Shown: positions 44,537 to 57,312, counted from the stretch's first letter. The stretch is DNA of 64,000 bases from an uncultured beta proteobacterium (GCA_903828665.1 CAIKMZ010000163.1:1-64000), one strand, 5' to 3'. Program-made: numbers and translations. The notes: a model not told the origin generated them from the letters alone.

Positions 44537-45079
44537 TCAACGACCGGTTTTGAGCTTCGCCAGGGCAGCAAAGGGCTGAGTCTTTTCAGCCAGCGCAGCA
44601 TCAAAATCCGGGTCCGCCACGGTCAACTTGAGCGCCACGGGGCAGGTCTCGTGGCGTGGCACCAGAGGCAAGGCCATCAGAACCTCATCCTCGATCAAAT
44701 CGACCAGACTGAAGTCCGGGCTCAGGACCAGCACATCTTCCTCCGCCTCGGCATCCTGGGCCGCAGCCGACTCTTCGCTTTCACAAAACCGGTAGGACTG
44801 GCGGACCCGCACCGCAATATCGACCGGTCCCATGCAGCGCTGACAGGTCAAAGGCAGACTGGTGTCGAGCGTCAAATGCAGCCAGACCTGTTCCGCGCCT
44901 GAATCATCGATTCGAAGCTCCCCCCGGGCCGACCATTCGAGCACGTTTTCAGCACCCAATCCGCCAGTTTCCTGCACCAGCCGTTCGTATTTCGACAGCC
45001 TGTCCTGTCCGGCGAGAAGGCCGGCAGCGTGCGCAAATGCCCGGACATCCAGGTGCTTCGGGGGAGACTCTTGTTTCAT
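44537..45079 (-). CDS. yceD: DUF177 / YceD family protein
   Basis: LPLTCQRCMGPVDIAVRV ... EDVLVLSPDFSLVDLIEDEVLMALPLVPRH; immediately upstream of rpmF. Confidence 0.93.
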   Translation of the reverse strand: MKQESPPKHLDVRAFAHAAGLLAGQDRLSKYERLVQETGGLGAENVLEWSARGELRIDDSGAEQVWLHLTLDTSLPLTCQRCMGPVDIAVRVRQSYRFCESEESAAAQDAEAEEDVLVLSPDFSLVDLIEDEVLMALPLVPRHETCPVALKLTVADPDFDAALAEKTQPFAALAKLKTGR

Positions 45080-45104
45080 GCCTGCAGTGTAAGAGAATGA
45101 GGGC

Positions 45105-45698
45105 ATGCCCGCACCAAATTACCGAAAACTCATTCTCGGCTCGACATCGCCTTACCGTCGCGAGTTGCTGGGACGCCTGCGCATTCCATTTGAAGTAGTC
45201 GCCCCCGACGTCGACGAAACACCGCAGCCCTCCGAAACACCACGGCAGCTGGCCTGCCGCCTTGCGATGGAAAAAGCCCGTGCCGTAGCGGCTCAATTTC
45301 CGGCCTGCGTGGTTATCGGTTCGGACCAGGTGGCAGACCTCGACGGCCAGACGCTGGGCAAACCCGGCAACCACGCCCGCGCTACGGCCCAGTTGCAGCA
45401 AATGCGCGGCAAGACCGTCATCTTTCAAACCGCTGTGGCTGTGGTCTGCCTTGAAACGGGTTTTGCGCAAATGGATCTGGCCCCGGTAAAGGTGCGGTTT
45501 CGCGAACTCACGGACACCGAGATCGAACACTACCTGCTGGCAGAAACCCCTTACGACTGCGCCGGCAGCGCCAAGAGCGAAGGCCTGGGCATTGCCCTGC
45601 TCGAGTCGATCGACAACGATGACCCGACCGCCCTGATCGGCCTGCCCCTGATCCGCACCTGTCGCATGATCCAGGCGGCAGGGGTCAAGGTGCTATGA
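45105..45698 (+). CDS. Maf-family nucleotide pyrophosphatase
   Basis: LILGSTSPYRRELLGRLRIPFEVVAPDVDET. Confidence 0.95.
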   Translation: MPAPNYRKLILGSTSPYRRELLGRLRIPFEVVAPDVDETPQPSETPRQLACRLAMEKARAVAAQFPACVVIGSDQVADLDGQTLGKPGNHARATAQLQQMRGKTVIFQTAVAVVCLETGFAQMDLAPVKVRFRELTDTEIEHYLLAETPYDCAGSAKSEGLGIALLESIDNDDPTALIGLPLIRTCRMIQAAGVKVL

Positions 45699-46489
45699 AT
45701 ATAGAAGCAAACTGTTCCAGCCTGGCGCGGGCCCCGAAAGGCCGTCTGTACCTGGTTCCGGCACCGCTGGATTTCGGCTGTACGCCGCAGCCCGACCTGC
45801 AGGGCAGCATGCCGCTGGGCACCTTGGCCGTGGCCGCGCGATTGCAGCACTGGGTCTGCGAAAACGCCAAATCGACGCGCGCCTACTTGCAGCGCGTTGG
45901 CCAAGTGGTCCCGCTGCAAAGTGCATTGCAGGCGTTGCACATTCAGGAACTGCCGCGCGAGGTGCACAAGAAGGGCGATCATCAGGGCAACTTCGACGCG
46001 CGTCCCCTGCTGGCGCCGGCGCTGGCCGGTAATGACATCGGTCTGGTGAGCGAAGCCGGCATGCCCGCCGTCGCCGACCCCGGTTCATCGGTCGTGCGCG
46101 CCGCCCACGAACTGGGACTGTTGGTGATGCCGTTGACCGGTCCGGTATCGATACTGCTGGCACTGGCGGCCAGCGGCCTGAACGGCCAGAATTTCGCGTT
46201 CGTCGGTTACCTGCCGCAGGACGCCTCAGAACGGGTCCAGCGCATCCGTGAACTCGAATCGTTGGCCCTGAAAACCGGACAGACCCAGTTGTTCATCGAG
46301 ACGCCCTACCGCAACGCCGCCATGCTGCAGGCCCTGCTGCAGACCCTGCAACACAATACCCGGCTTGCGGTTTCCAGCGGCCTGACCCTGGAGCGCGGCG
46401 TGTGCTGCAGCGACACCGTGAAGAACTGGCGGCACAAGACGTCGCCGCTGGACAACTCGACGCCGGCGGTCTTTGCCTTGGGGCGCTAA
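45695..46489 (+). CDS. SAM-dependent methyltransferase, tetrapyrrole methylase/RsmI-like family
   Basis: GLVSEAGMPAVADPGSSVVRAAHELG and FVGYLPQDASERVQRIRELE; overlaps maf end. Confidence 0.85.
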   Translation: MNIEANCSSLARAPKGRLYLVPAPLDFGCTPQPDLQGSMPLGTLAVAARLQHWVCENAKSTRAYLQRVGQVVPLQSALQALHIQELPREVHKKGDHQGNFDARPLLAPALAGNDIGLVSEAGMPAVADPGSSVVRAAHELGLLVMPLTGPVSILLALAASGLNGQNFAFVGYLPQDASERVQRIRELESLALKTGQTQLFIETPYRNAAMLQALLQTLQHNTRLAVSSGLTLERGVCCSDTVKNWRHKTSPLDNSTPAVFALGR

Positions 46490-46495
46490 ACCGGT

Positions 46496-47545
46496 TCAGC
46501 GCAGCGCGGCCGACGAGCGCAGCGCCCGCACTGAGCCTTCGCCAATCGCAGCGCCAAAGCGCTTGGCCAAGCGCTCGGCGACGTTTTCACGTCGCGTGTA
46601 GTCGATGATCTCCTCGGCCTTGACAACCTCGCGCGCCACGAAGTCGAGGCTGCCCAACTGGTCCGCCAGCCCTAGTTCAATGGCCTGCTGGCCGCTCCAG
46701 AACAGGCCGCTGAAGGTCTCCGGTGTTTCCCTCAACCGCTTGCCACGGCCGGCCTTGACCACATCGATGAACTGGTGGTGAATCTGGTCGAGCATGGTCT
46801 GGGCAAAAGCCCGCTGCTTCTCGGTCTGCGGACTGAAGGGATCGAGAAAACCCTTGTTCTCGCCCGCCGTCATGAGGCGGCGCTCGATACCGAGCTTGTC
46901 CATCAACCCGGTGAAGCCGAATCCGTCCATCAAGACGCCGATGCTGCCCACGATGCTGGCTTTGTCGACAAAGATCTTGTCCGCCGCAACCGCGATGTAG
47001 TAAGCGGCCGAAGCGCAGGACTCTTCTACGACGGCGTAAACCGGCTTCTTGTGCTTGAGCTTGAGCCGCAGGATCTCGTCGTTGATGATGCCAGCCTGCA
47101 CCGGACTGCCGCCCGGCGAGTTGATCAGCAACACCACCGCCCGCGCGCCCTCGTCCTCGAACGCAGCACGCAAGGCCGCCACGATGTCATCCGAATTGGC
47201 CTCGGCCCCGGAGGCAATTTCGCCCTTGACCTCCACCACGGCCGTATGCGGCGCCGCGCCATCCTTGGCCGGACCGTTGTGGTCCATCACGCCCCAGACG
47301 ACCAGAATGAAGATGATCAACCAGGTGAATCGAAAGAACGTGCGCCAACGCCGCGTCAGCCGCTGCTCGTTGAGCGAGGCAAAAGCCAGCCGTTCCAGGG
47401 TCGCACGCTCCCAGCCCCGACCGTCCTGACGTTCCTCTTTGCCGCTGGCGCTGCCGCCCTGGCCGCCAAACGCAGCGTCCGTACGCCTGGTCGAATCAGG
47501 TTCTGGGTTGTTGACCGGGGCGGTCTGCATTTCGGGTTCGTTCAT
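46496..47545 (-). CDS. S49 family signal peptide peptidase (SppA-like)
   Basis: VLLINSPGGSPVQAG ... EESCASAAYYIAVAADKIFVDKASIVGSIGV. Confidence 0.93.
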   Translation of the reverse strand: MNEPEMQTAPVNNPEPDSTRRTDAAFGGQGGSASGKEERQDGRGWERATLERLAFASLNEQRLTRRWRTFFRFTWLIIFILVVWGVMDHNGPAKDGAAPHTAVVEVKGEIASGAEANSDDIVAALRAAFEDEGARAVVLLINSPGGSPVQAGIINDEILRLKLKHKKPVYAVVEESCASAAYYIAVAADKIFVDKASIVGSIGVLMDGFGFTGLMDKLGIERRLMTAGENKGFLDPFSPQTEKQRAFAQTMLDQIHHQFIDVVKAGRGKRLRETPETFSGLFWSGQQAIELGLADQLGSLDFVAREVVKAEEIIDYTRRENVAERLAKRFGAAIGEGSVRALRSSAALR

Positions 47546-47546
47546 T

Positions 47547-47912
47547 TCAGGACTCGGGAAGGTTCAGGTTGGGCCCAGTATGCCAGTGGACGAGGCCATC
47601 GCGTTCCGACACCTCGATTTTGACCAATCCGCCGCGGCACGGACCACCGCGGCAGGCGCCCGTTTGTGGCTGGTACATGGCGCCGTGCGTGGCGCAGATC
47701 AGGTATTGCCCGGAACTGTCAAAGAAGCGATTCGGCACGAAATCCATTTCCATCGGCACATGGGCGCACCGATTGAGGTAGGCATGAACCCGGCCTTCGA
47801 AACGAATCGCAAAGGCACGGCAGTTGCGCAGGCCATGGCGCACGTCGAAGGAAACGGCTTGCGCGCTGTCGAGCAGATCAGCCGAGTTGCACAGAAAGAC
47901 GGTCTCGGTCAT
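47547..47912 (-). CDS. stand-alone Rieske [2Fe-2S] protein
   Basis: NRCAHVPMEMDF ... LICATHGAMYQPQTGACRGGPC (CxH / CxxH); start trimmed from 47981. Confidence 0.9.
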   Translation of the reverse strand: MTETVFLCNSADLLDSAQAVSFDVRHGLRNCRAFAIRFEGRVHAYLNRCAHVPMEMDFVPNRFFDSSGQYLICATHGAMYQPQTGACRGGPCRGGLVKIEVSERDGLVHWHTGPNLNLPES

Positions 47913-47928
47913 GGTGGAGGCTGTTTGT

Positions 47929-48591
47929 TCAGGCGTTTGACAGCAACCAGTCGTGCAGCTCGCGCACGGTGTGGGCGACAAATCGCGGGTTCAGGACATG
48001 GAAGGCGTCCGGTTCATGGGCGCCGTAGCTGACTCCGACGCTGTGGCAGCCGGCGTTGAGCGCCATTTGCAGGTCGTGCGTCGTGTCGCCAATCATCAGC
48101 GTGCGCTCGGGCGCCACGCCAAACTCGCGCATCAGTTCGTGCAGCATGCGCGGATGCGGCTTGCCGGCCGTTTCATCGGCGGTCCGCGAAGCGTCGAACA
48201 TCCCGACCAGTTCCACCGCCTGCAACACGTCGTCAAGGCCCTGGCGGTTCTTGCCGGTGGCCACCGTCAGCCAGTGCTGGCGCGACTTCAGATCCGTCAG
48301 CATCGGCAAGACGCCGTCAAACAGGCTGATGTCGTGCTTGTGGGTGATGTAATGGTGACGGTAGCGCGCACCGAGTTCGGGGTAGCGCTCGACCGGCACA
48401 TCGGGCGCGGCGTGGGCCAGCGCCTGCATCAAGCCCATGCCGATGACATAGGCGGCATCGCGGTCGCTCGGAACGGCGCCGCCGACATCGCGCACCGCCT
48501 CCTGGATGCAGCGCGTGATGAGCGCCGTGGAATCGAAAAGCGTGCCATCCCAGTCGAAGGCAATCAGGTCAAATTGGCGGGCGCGGGGCAT
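47929..48591 (-). CDS. HAD-IA hydrolase, phosphoglycolate phosphatase-like
   Basis: LIAFDWDGTLFDSTALI and MIGDTTHDLQMALNAG. Confidence 0.92.
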   Translation of the reverse strand: MPRARQFDLIAFDWDGTLFDSTALITRCIQEAVRDVGGAVPSDRDAAYVIGMGLMQALAHAAPDVPVERYPELGARYRHHYITHKHDISLFDGVLPMLTDLKSRQHWLTVATGKNRQGLDDVLQAVELVGMFDASRTADETAGKPHPRMLHELMREFGVAPERTLMIGDTTHDLQMALNAGCHSVGVSYGAHEPDAFHVLNPRFVAHTVRELHDWLLSNA

Positions 48592-48592
48592 A

Positions 48593-49642
48593 TCAGGAGA
48601 CGGAGCTTGCAGCATGGGTAACAAAGGTTTCCAGTTCAGGGGGGAGTTGGGTCAGCAGTTCGACACGTTCGCCACTCGCCGGATGGTTGAACTGCAGGCG
48701 CCAGGCGTGCAGGAACATCCGTTTCAAGGCCGGCAGCGCCGCGGGCCGCTGCAAGGCCTTGTTCAGTTCGAATTCACCATACTTGTCGTCACCCAGGATG
48801 GGATGCCCTTCACTGGCCAGATGAACGCGGATCTGGTGCGTGCGGCCGGTCTTCAGGGTGACTTCGAGCAGCGTCAATTCCAGCAGACTGTCCTTGGCCG
48901 ATGTCAGCGTGCAGGCAAGCCGCTGCGCCACCTTGACCAGCGTGACTGATGGCATGCCATCGGGATCGTCCTTCGAAACCACCTTGACGCGCCGCTCGCC
49001 GTCCGCCAGCAGATATTTGTGCAGCGGCTTGTCCAGCACTTTCTTGTTCGCAGGCCAGCGCCCGGCCACCAGCGCCAGATAGGTCTTGCCGGTTTCGCGT
49101 TCCCGAAACTGATCCTGCAAGTGTTTGAGGGCGCTTCTCTTCTTGGCAATCAACAGGATGCCGCTGGTGTCCCGATCCAGCCGGTGCACCAGCTCCAGAA
49201 ACCGGGCTTGCGGGCGCGCCATGCGCAGCTGCTCGATCACGCCAAAGCTCACGCCGGAGCCGCCATGCACCGCCACGCCGGCCGGCTTGTCGATGGCCAG
49301 CAGGTGCTCGTCCTCCAGCAAAACGGCAAACTCGCGCGCCGGCGCACCGCGCGCCACCTGGTCCGCCATGGCCTGGGTCTTTTCAGCCACACGCTCGGAA
49401 ACCCGAACCGGCGGCAGGCGCACCAGATCGCCTGCGACTACCCGGGTATCTGCCGCGGCACGGCCCTTGTTGATCCGGACTTCACCACTGCGGATGATGC
49501 GGTAGACATGGGTCTTGGGCACGCCCTTGAGTTGGCGCAGCAGAAAATTATCCAGTCGTTGACCCGCATCCTCTTCGTCCACGCGCACTGTTTTTACCTG
49601 CGGCAGGTGCGGATCTTGATTGACCCCTATAATGTGTTTCAC
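48593..49642 (-). CDS. rluC: 23S rRNA pseudouridine synthase RluC-like
   Basis: S4-like DAGQRLDNFLLRQLKGVPKTHVYRIIRSGEVRINKGR and LVHRLDRDTSGILL. Confidence 0.94.
   Translation of the reverse strand: MKHIIGVNQDPHLPQVKTVRVDEEDAGQRLDNFLLRQLKGVPKTHVYRIIRSGEVRINKGRAAADTRVVAGDLVRLPPVRVSERVAEKTQAMADQVARGAPAREFAVLLEDEHLLAIDKPAGVAVHGGSGVSFGVIEQLRMARPQARFLELVHRLDRDTSGILLIAKKRSALKHLQDQFRERETGKTYLALVAGRWPANKKVLDKPLHKYLLADGERRVKVVSKDDPDGMPSVTLVKVAQRLACTLTSAKDSLLELTLLEVTLKTGRTHQIRVHLASEGHPILGDDKYGEFELNKALQRPAALPALKRMFLHAWRLQFNHPASGERVELLTQLPPELETFVTHAASSVS
49628..49633 (+). promoter_or_regulatory. candidate -10 element TATAAT for rne (weak -35)
   Basis: Exact TATAAT about 535 nt upstream of rne, at the divergent rluC start. 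Confidence 0.35.
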
Positions 49643-50167
49643 TAGCGATGCGCTGTAAGTGGTTGATTTGACTGACAGTTAAATCGTGGTTTAGGTGGAG
49701 TTTAGTTCACCCGCCATCACCAGCCCCACTAGTTAAGTCGATATCGCCGTTTGCCAACACATGCAAACCACAAGCCAGTTGCTTGCGGTGGCCTGCAAAA
49801 CAGACGGTCAAGGCGACGCATTGAAACACTGAAATGGAATACCCCAAGTTCGCAGACGCGCTGTCTGTGAACGGAATGAAGCAAGATGTTTGTGTTGATG
49901 AGTCTGATTGTCAGTTGCCTGCGGGACGTTTTCGTCCCGTTCCTTGGCATTGATCGGCCATCGGCGCCCGTGACAAGGGCGCAATCCGCTGTTTACAAAA
50001 TAGCCTTTCCACAGCCAAACCTCCTCGCTCCCCTCCACGCGCCTACACCAAGACTCATTGTTTGAGTTCTGGTTCTCCGGCAATTCCTCCTCACTTCAAA
50101 GCGTCAGTTCCGGTATCAATAGCTCGTTATGAGCTGGTTTGTTATTTGAATTGAAGGAACGCTACCC

Positions 50168-53158
<2,991 letters not shown>

Positions 53159-53198
53159 ACCGGGCAGACCGGCGTCCCGGTGCGGACGCATTGAATCA

Positions 53199-53219
53199 GG
53201 GCACTTCGGTGCCCTTTTT
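53199..53219 (+). terminator. rne intrinsic terminator
   Basis: GGGCAC-TTCG-GTGCCC followed by TTTTT, 40 nt past the rne stop. Confidence 0.92.
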
Positions 53220-53344
53220 CATTGCCGAAGCAGGCTTGATCCTTGTCTCCCAAAATCATGGCCGGAACAAATCGCAGCGTGCGGCTTCGGCGCCTTTGCA
53301 ACATCGTGTTTGACAAAGAGCCTCCGGCTTCAAATACTACAGCC

Positions 53345-53523
53345 ATGTGGCACCGCCTCCGTTCCCTCGTCACCCATGCCAAGACCTTGGCGGAGATGAT
53401 CGTGGGCGTGATGCTGCAAATGCCGGTGGTCACCGGCCTGAACAGCACCAGAGCGCGGACCTTGGGACATCGCAACTGACATCACATGTTCCATCAAGCC
53501 CGCTGACCCCAGCGGGCTTTTTT
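53345..53523 (+). ncRNA. candidate leader RNA / sRNA, possibly encoding a 44-aa small ORF (53345..53479)
   Basis: Exact -35 TTGACA at 53310-53315, small ORF MWHRLRSLVTHAKTLAEMIVGVMLQM..., and terminator at 53498-53523. Confidence 0.3.
53498..53523 (+). terminator. intrinsic terminator between rne and GNAT gene
   Basis: GCCCGCTG-ACCC-CAGCGGGC followed by TTTTTTG. Confidence 0.9.
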
Positions 53524-53566
53524 GTTTATGGGTCCACAAGACCCGGTTTTTTGCAAGGAGCTTTCG

Positions 53567-54097
53567 ATGACTTTCAGCATACGACGATGCAGGCCGGCGG
53601 ACACCAACGATATCGTTCGCATCATGGGTGACGACGCGGTCTATCCCAGCCCGCTCCAGACCCCCTACCCAAGTGAAGAGCGCTGGCGAAAGATGATCGA
53701 AGGCAACGATGCGCCCGGCAATTCGGACTTGGTGCTGGTTGCGGTGTCGAACGAGCAAGTGGTTGCCAGCGCCGGACTGCATGGCGCAGGTCAGCAGACT
53801 CGCCGCCGACACGTTGCGGGACTCGGCATTTCGGTCGCCCGGCAGGCGCAAGGTCAGGGCATCGGGACTGCCTTGATGATCGCGCTCACCGACTACGCTG
53901 ACAACTGGGGACATCTGTTGCAGATCGAACTGACGGTGTATACCGACAACCACCGGGCAATAGCGTTGTACCAAAAGTTCGGCTTTGAAGCGGAGGGTGT
54001 TCGGCGCACCTACGCACTGCGCGACGGTCTGTATGTGGACGTACTCGCCATGGCACGTCTGCACCCAAGGCCGCCGCAATTGACCTCCTTGCAATGA
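53567..54097 (+). CDS. GNAT family N-acetyltransferase
   Basis: SIRRCRPADTNDIVRIMG ... GLGISVARQAQGQGIGTALMIAL ... AIALYQKFGFEAEGVRR; SD AAGGAG 6 nt before ATG 53567. Confidence 0.92.
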   Translation: MTFSIRRCRPADTNDIVRIMGDDAVYPSPLQTPYPSEERWRKMIEGNDAPGNSDLVLVAVSNEQVVASAGLHGAGQQTRRRHVAGLGISVARQAQGQGIGTALMIALTDYADNWGHLLQIELTVYTDNHRAIALYQKFGFEAEGVRRTYALRDGLYVDVLAMARLHPRPPQLTSLQ

Positions 54098-54289
54098 CAG
54101 GACTTGGCGCACGCGTTCGCGCCGAGACCGCGCAGGAAACAGAGCGGAATTTCAACACCTTCAAAACCGGGTACCGGCGCAGTGAACCCCTCGTTTGGGG
54201 GGTGGAGACAGTGCATGTGGCCGGCAAGAATACGGCTCACCGCCCAGTCGGTTCCGCCTCATGCCCGCACCAACTCATCCGGAAAGACC

Positions 54290-54898
54290 ATGAAGAAGAT
54301 TGACCTCAAGAAGGACCTGAAAAGCTTGTATCAGGCTTCGGCCAAAGCGGTGGTTCAGATCGACGTGCCAGCCATGAATTACCTGATGGTAGACGGCGAA
54401 GGCGACCCCAATACGGCGCCCGCCTATGCCGACGCCGTCGAGGTCCTGTTCATGGTGTCCTATGCCCTGAAGTTCATGGTCAAGAAGGGCAGCTTGGCCG
54501 TCGATTACGGCGTCATGCCTCTGGAAGGCCTGTGGTGGGCTGATGACATGTCGAAGTTCTCCGCCACCGACAAGTCGAACTGGAAATGGACCGCAATGAT
54601 CATGCAACCCGACTTTGTCACGCCGGAGCTTGTGGCGCAGGCGATTGCCGACGTGAAGATCAAGAAGAACCCGCGAACCATTGGCAAGCTTCGCCTGGCG
54701 TCTTTGATCGAAGGCCGTTGTGCGCAGATCCTGCACATCGGCCCTTTCTCGGAAGAAGGTCCGGCGATCGAGAAAGTTCACCAGTTCATTACCGAGCGCG
54801 GGCGGCTGAGCGGCAAGCACCACGAAATCTACCTCAGCGACATCCGCAAGGCCGACCCGTCAAAGTGGAAGACCATCATTCGCCAGCCCATGCAGTGA
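54290..54898 (+). CDS. GyrI-like small-molecule-binding domain protein
   Basis: MKKIDLKKDLKSLYQASAKAVVQIDVPAMNYLMVDGEGDPN ... HEIYLSDIRKADPSKWKTIIRQPM; start trimmed from 54104. Confidence 0.87.
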   Translation: MKKIDLKKDLKSLYQASAKAVVQIDVPAMNYLMVDGEGDPNTAPAYADAVEVLFMVSYALKFMVKKGSLAVDYGVMPLEGLWWADDMSKFSATDKSNWKWTAMIMQPDFVTPELVAQAIADVKIKKNPRTIGKLRLASLIEGRCAQILHIGPFSEEGPAIEKVHQFITERGRLSGKHHEIYLSDIRKADPSKWKTIIRQPMQ

Positions 54899-54939
54899 CT
54901 GCGCAAATCGTTTGACCAGCGCGCAACAGTCGTGCTGCC

Positions 54940-56217
54940 TCAGACCGTTGCGGCGTTCTTCCAAGCCAGGGTTGCTGCCGCTATATCGCCGCGCTGTTCG
55001 GCCAGTGCGGCCAGCGCGGCCCAGGCCTTGCGCTCCAGAGCGGCATCCTGCAAACGCGGCAGCGCTTGCTTGAGCAGTTGCTGCGCCTTGCCCCACAGTT
55101 GCAGCCGCATGCAGGTGATGCCGGCCAGATACTGCAGCACGGCGTCGGCCGGATTGGACATCTGGGCCTGCTCGATGCGGGTCAACCACTGTGCGTCCGG
55201 GGCGCCGGCAGCCTGGGCAAAACAGGACTCCAGCGCCTGCGTCAGTTCGACCCGCTGGGCATCGGTCAAGGTGCCTGCCTGCGACACCATGCGCTCCCAG
55301 ACCGGCAGCAGCCACTCGAGGGCCGGCACAACATCGCCGCCGAGTTCCAGCAGGCGCCGGCATGCGGCAATCGCCACTTCCGGCGTCGCGCGTTCCGTCG
55401 CATCGAGTTGACGCCAGACGGTCTGCAACTGGTCCGGGTCGTAGGCCGTCGCCACATACTCGAGCGCCAGGCCGCGCACGATGCCGACGGCGGCAATCTG
55501 CGAAAAAGCGCGGTGCTTGGCCAGCAGACGCGCCGTCTCCAGTGCCAGACCGGTCTTGCGCGCCATGCGCGCGGCCTTCAGGCGCAGACGCAAGGCCAGC
55601 GTGCGCCGCGCCGCGCCCTGCGGCAGTTCATCGAGCCACTGCAGCGCCGCCGGCGCATCACGGTCTTCCAGTGCCCAGCGCGCAGCGCGCAACTGCACGC
55701 CCTCGCGCGTCTCCTGCGCGTCGTGCCGGGATGCCTGTTCCAGCGCCTGCGCCAGATGCGCCTCGCGGGCGCCCCTGTCCTGCAGGACCTGGGCGCTCTC
55801 GGCCGCCAGCAAATGCGACAGGGCCCGCAGGCGCGCCGAATAAGCCAGCGTTTCACCGCTGTGGGTCATGGCGCTTTCGCGCGCCAGCACCGCCTCGGCC
55901 GCCTTCTTGGCGCGGATGAAACGTCCCGCCACCAGATGCGCCATGGCATCGAGCAAGGCGGTATGCAAGGCACGCTCATGGTGCTGGATGCGCCAGCGTT
56001 GCGCCTGCCCCGGTATGGCAAACAGGGCCGAGAGCGCGCGCAGCGCCACATGCAGCGTGAAGAAAAGCAGCGCCAGCAGCAGCAGGACCAGATTGAGCGA
56101 GAGATCGACCCGGTACGGCGGCCAGAACAGCGTGATCGTGCCCTGGTTATTGCCGGCAAACAGCGCGATGGCGACAGCCATGCCGAACAGTGCCAGAAAC
56201 CACAAGGCGGCGCGCAT
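54940..56217 (-). CDS. hemY: HemY-like heme biosynthesis membrane protein
   Basis: N-terminal ALWFLALFGMAVAIALFAGNNQGTITLFWPPYRVDLSLNLVLLLL, TPR-rich; last gene of hemCDXY. Confidence 0.92.
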   Translation of the reverse strand: MRAALWFLALFGMAVAIALFAGNNQGTITLFWPPYRVDLSLNLVLLLLALLFFTLHVALRALSALFAIPGQAQRWRIQHHERALHTALLDAMAHLVAGRFIRAKKAAEAVLARESAMTHSGETLAYSARLRALSHLLAAESAQVLQDRGAREAHLAQALEQASRHDAQETREGVQLRAARWALEDRDAPAALQWLDELPQGAARRTLALRLRLKAARMARKTGLALETARLLAKHRAFSQIAAVGIVRGLALEYVATAYDPDQLQTVWRQLDATERATPEVAIAACRRLLELGGDVVPALEWLLPVWERMVSQAGTLTDAQRVELTQALESCFAQAAGAPDAQWLTRIEQAQMSNPADAVLQYLAGITCMRLQLWGKAQQLLKQALPRLQDAALERKAWAALAALAEQRGDIAAATLAWKNAATV

Positions 56218-56219
56218 GT

Positions 56220-57308
56220 CTATCGGCCGGCGGCGGCCGTGGTCAGCGCCGCCAGGGTGTCATCGACGCGCGGCAATTGCAGCGTCTTCATCTGGGCTTG
56301 AACCTGCTGCAGCAGGGCCGCGGCGGTCTGCGTCTTGCGCGAGGTCGGATCAAAATACTTGTTCAGCGACAGGCTGGCCGCGACCAGATCGGCGCGCGCC
56401 GACTCCAACTGGCGCGCCAGCAGGCCAAGCCGGGCATTGAGCAGCTTGAGCTTGAAGTTCTCGCGCAGGAAGAATGACTGCTCGGGCGAGAGCAGCGCCG
56501 CCTCGGGCTGCTCGACACGGCTCACGCGCAGCAGGATGTGGGTTTCGTCGCGCAGCACCTGCAAGGCGCGCTGCCACCAGATCGGCTTGGCCTCCGGCAG
56601 GGCGCGCTGCGCCGAGCCCGTGCCGCTGGCCGGCATCACGGCATTGGCCAGCACCAGTTCATCGGCCATGCGCACCAGTTCATCGAGCTTGACCAGCAAA
56701 CCCGGCGTATCGCTGACAGCGGCCGACTTGATCCGGTCGATGTCGCGCGCAATGGCACGCTGCAGGGGCGTGAGCCGCGGCTGGGCGGCGCGCACAACGC
56801 GCTGATCCGCGCTCTTGAGCGCGGCCAGCAGCGGCTCGACACTGCCGGTGAGCTGGGCCTGCTGCTGCGCGAGGCGGACCGCCGATTCGATATCGACCAC
56901 CATGTTCTCATCGCGCGAACGCGACAGGCTTTGCATCAGTTCCTCAAGCTGCGTGCGCTGCAGCGCCACCTCGCTCAGGCGCGCATCGAAAACTGCCACG
57001 CGGGCCGCCGCCTCGCGCGCCAGTTCCTGCGCCTGCTTGGCAACGGCACGCGCCTCCACCGACTGCGCGCCCGCATCGGCGCTCTGGCGCGCCAGTTGTT
57101 CCTGAATCGACGAGAGCTTCTGCCACAGCAGGCCGCTGGCCAGCAGCGCCAGCAAGGACGCCAGTGCCAGACTCGTCAGCAGCCAGCGCGGTGCGCTCAG
57201 CGCGCTGGCCGGCACCGGCTCAATCGGCGCCGCCGGGGTCGCCGCATCGGCTGCAGACGCAGTCTCGCCCGCTGGTTCGGGCAGTTCGGCATGGGCGGGG
57301 GAGTTCAT
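56220..57308 (-). CDS. hemX: HemX-like protein (uroporphyrinogen-III C-methyltransferase-like)
   Basis: Single TM, coiled coil, then WWQRALQVLRDETHILLRVSRVEQPEAALLSPEQSFFLRENFKLKLLNARLGLLAR. Confidence 0.9.
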   Translation of the reverse strand: MNSPAHAELPEPAGETASAADAATPAAPIEPVPASALSAPRWLLTSLALASLLALLASGLLWQKLSSIQEQLARQSADAGAQSVEARAVAKQAQELAREAAARVAVFDARLSEVALQRTQLEELMQSLSRSRDENMVVDIESAVRLAQQQAQLTGSVEPLLAALKSADQRVVRAAQPRLTPLQRAIARDIDRIKSAAVSDTPGLLVKLDELVRMADELVLANAVMPASGTGSAQRALPEAKPIWWQRALQVLRDETHILLRVSRVEQPEAALLSPEQSFFLRENFKLKLLNARLGLLARQLESARADLVAASLSLNKYFDPTSRKTQTAAALLQQVQAQMKTLQLPRVDDTLAALTTAAAGR

Positions 57309-57312
57309 CACC

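Noticed and set aside
53330-54112. 260-aa minus-strand ORF opposite the GNAT gene and its leader
   Set aside because: Runs through two plus-strand terminators and opposite a clear GNAT protein; no domain evidence.
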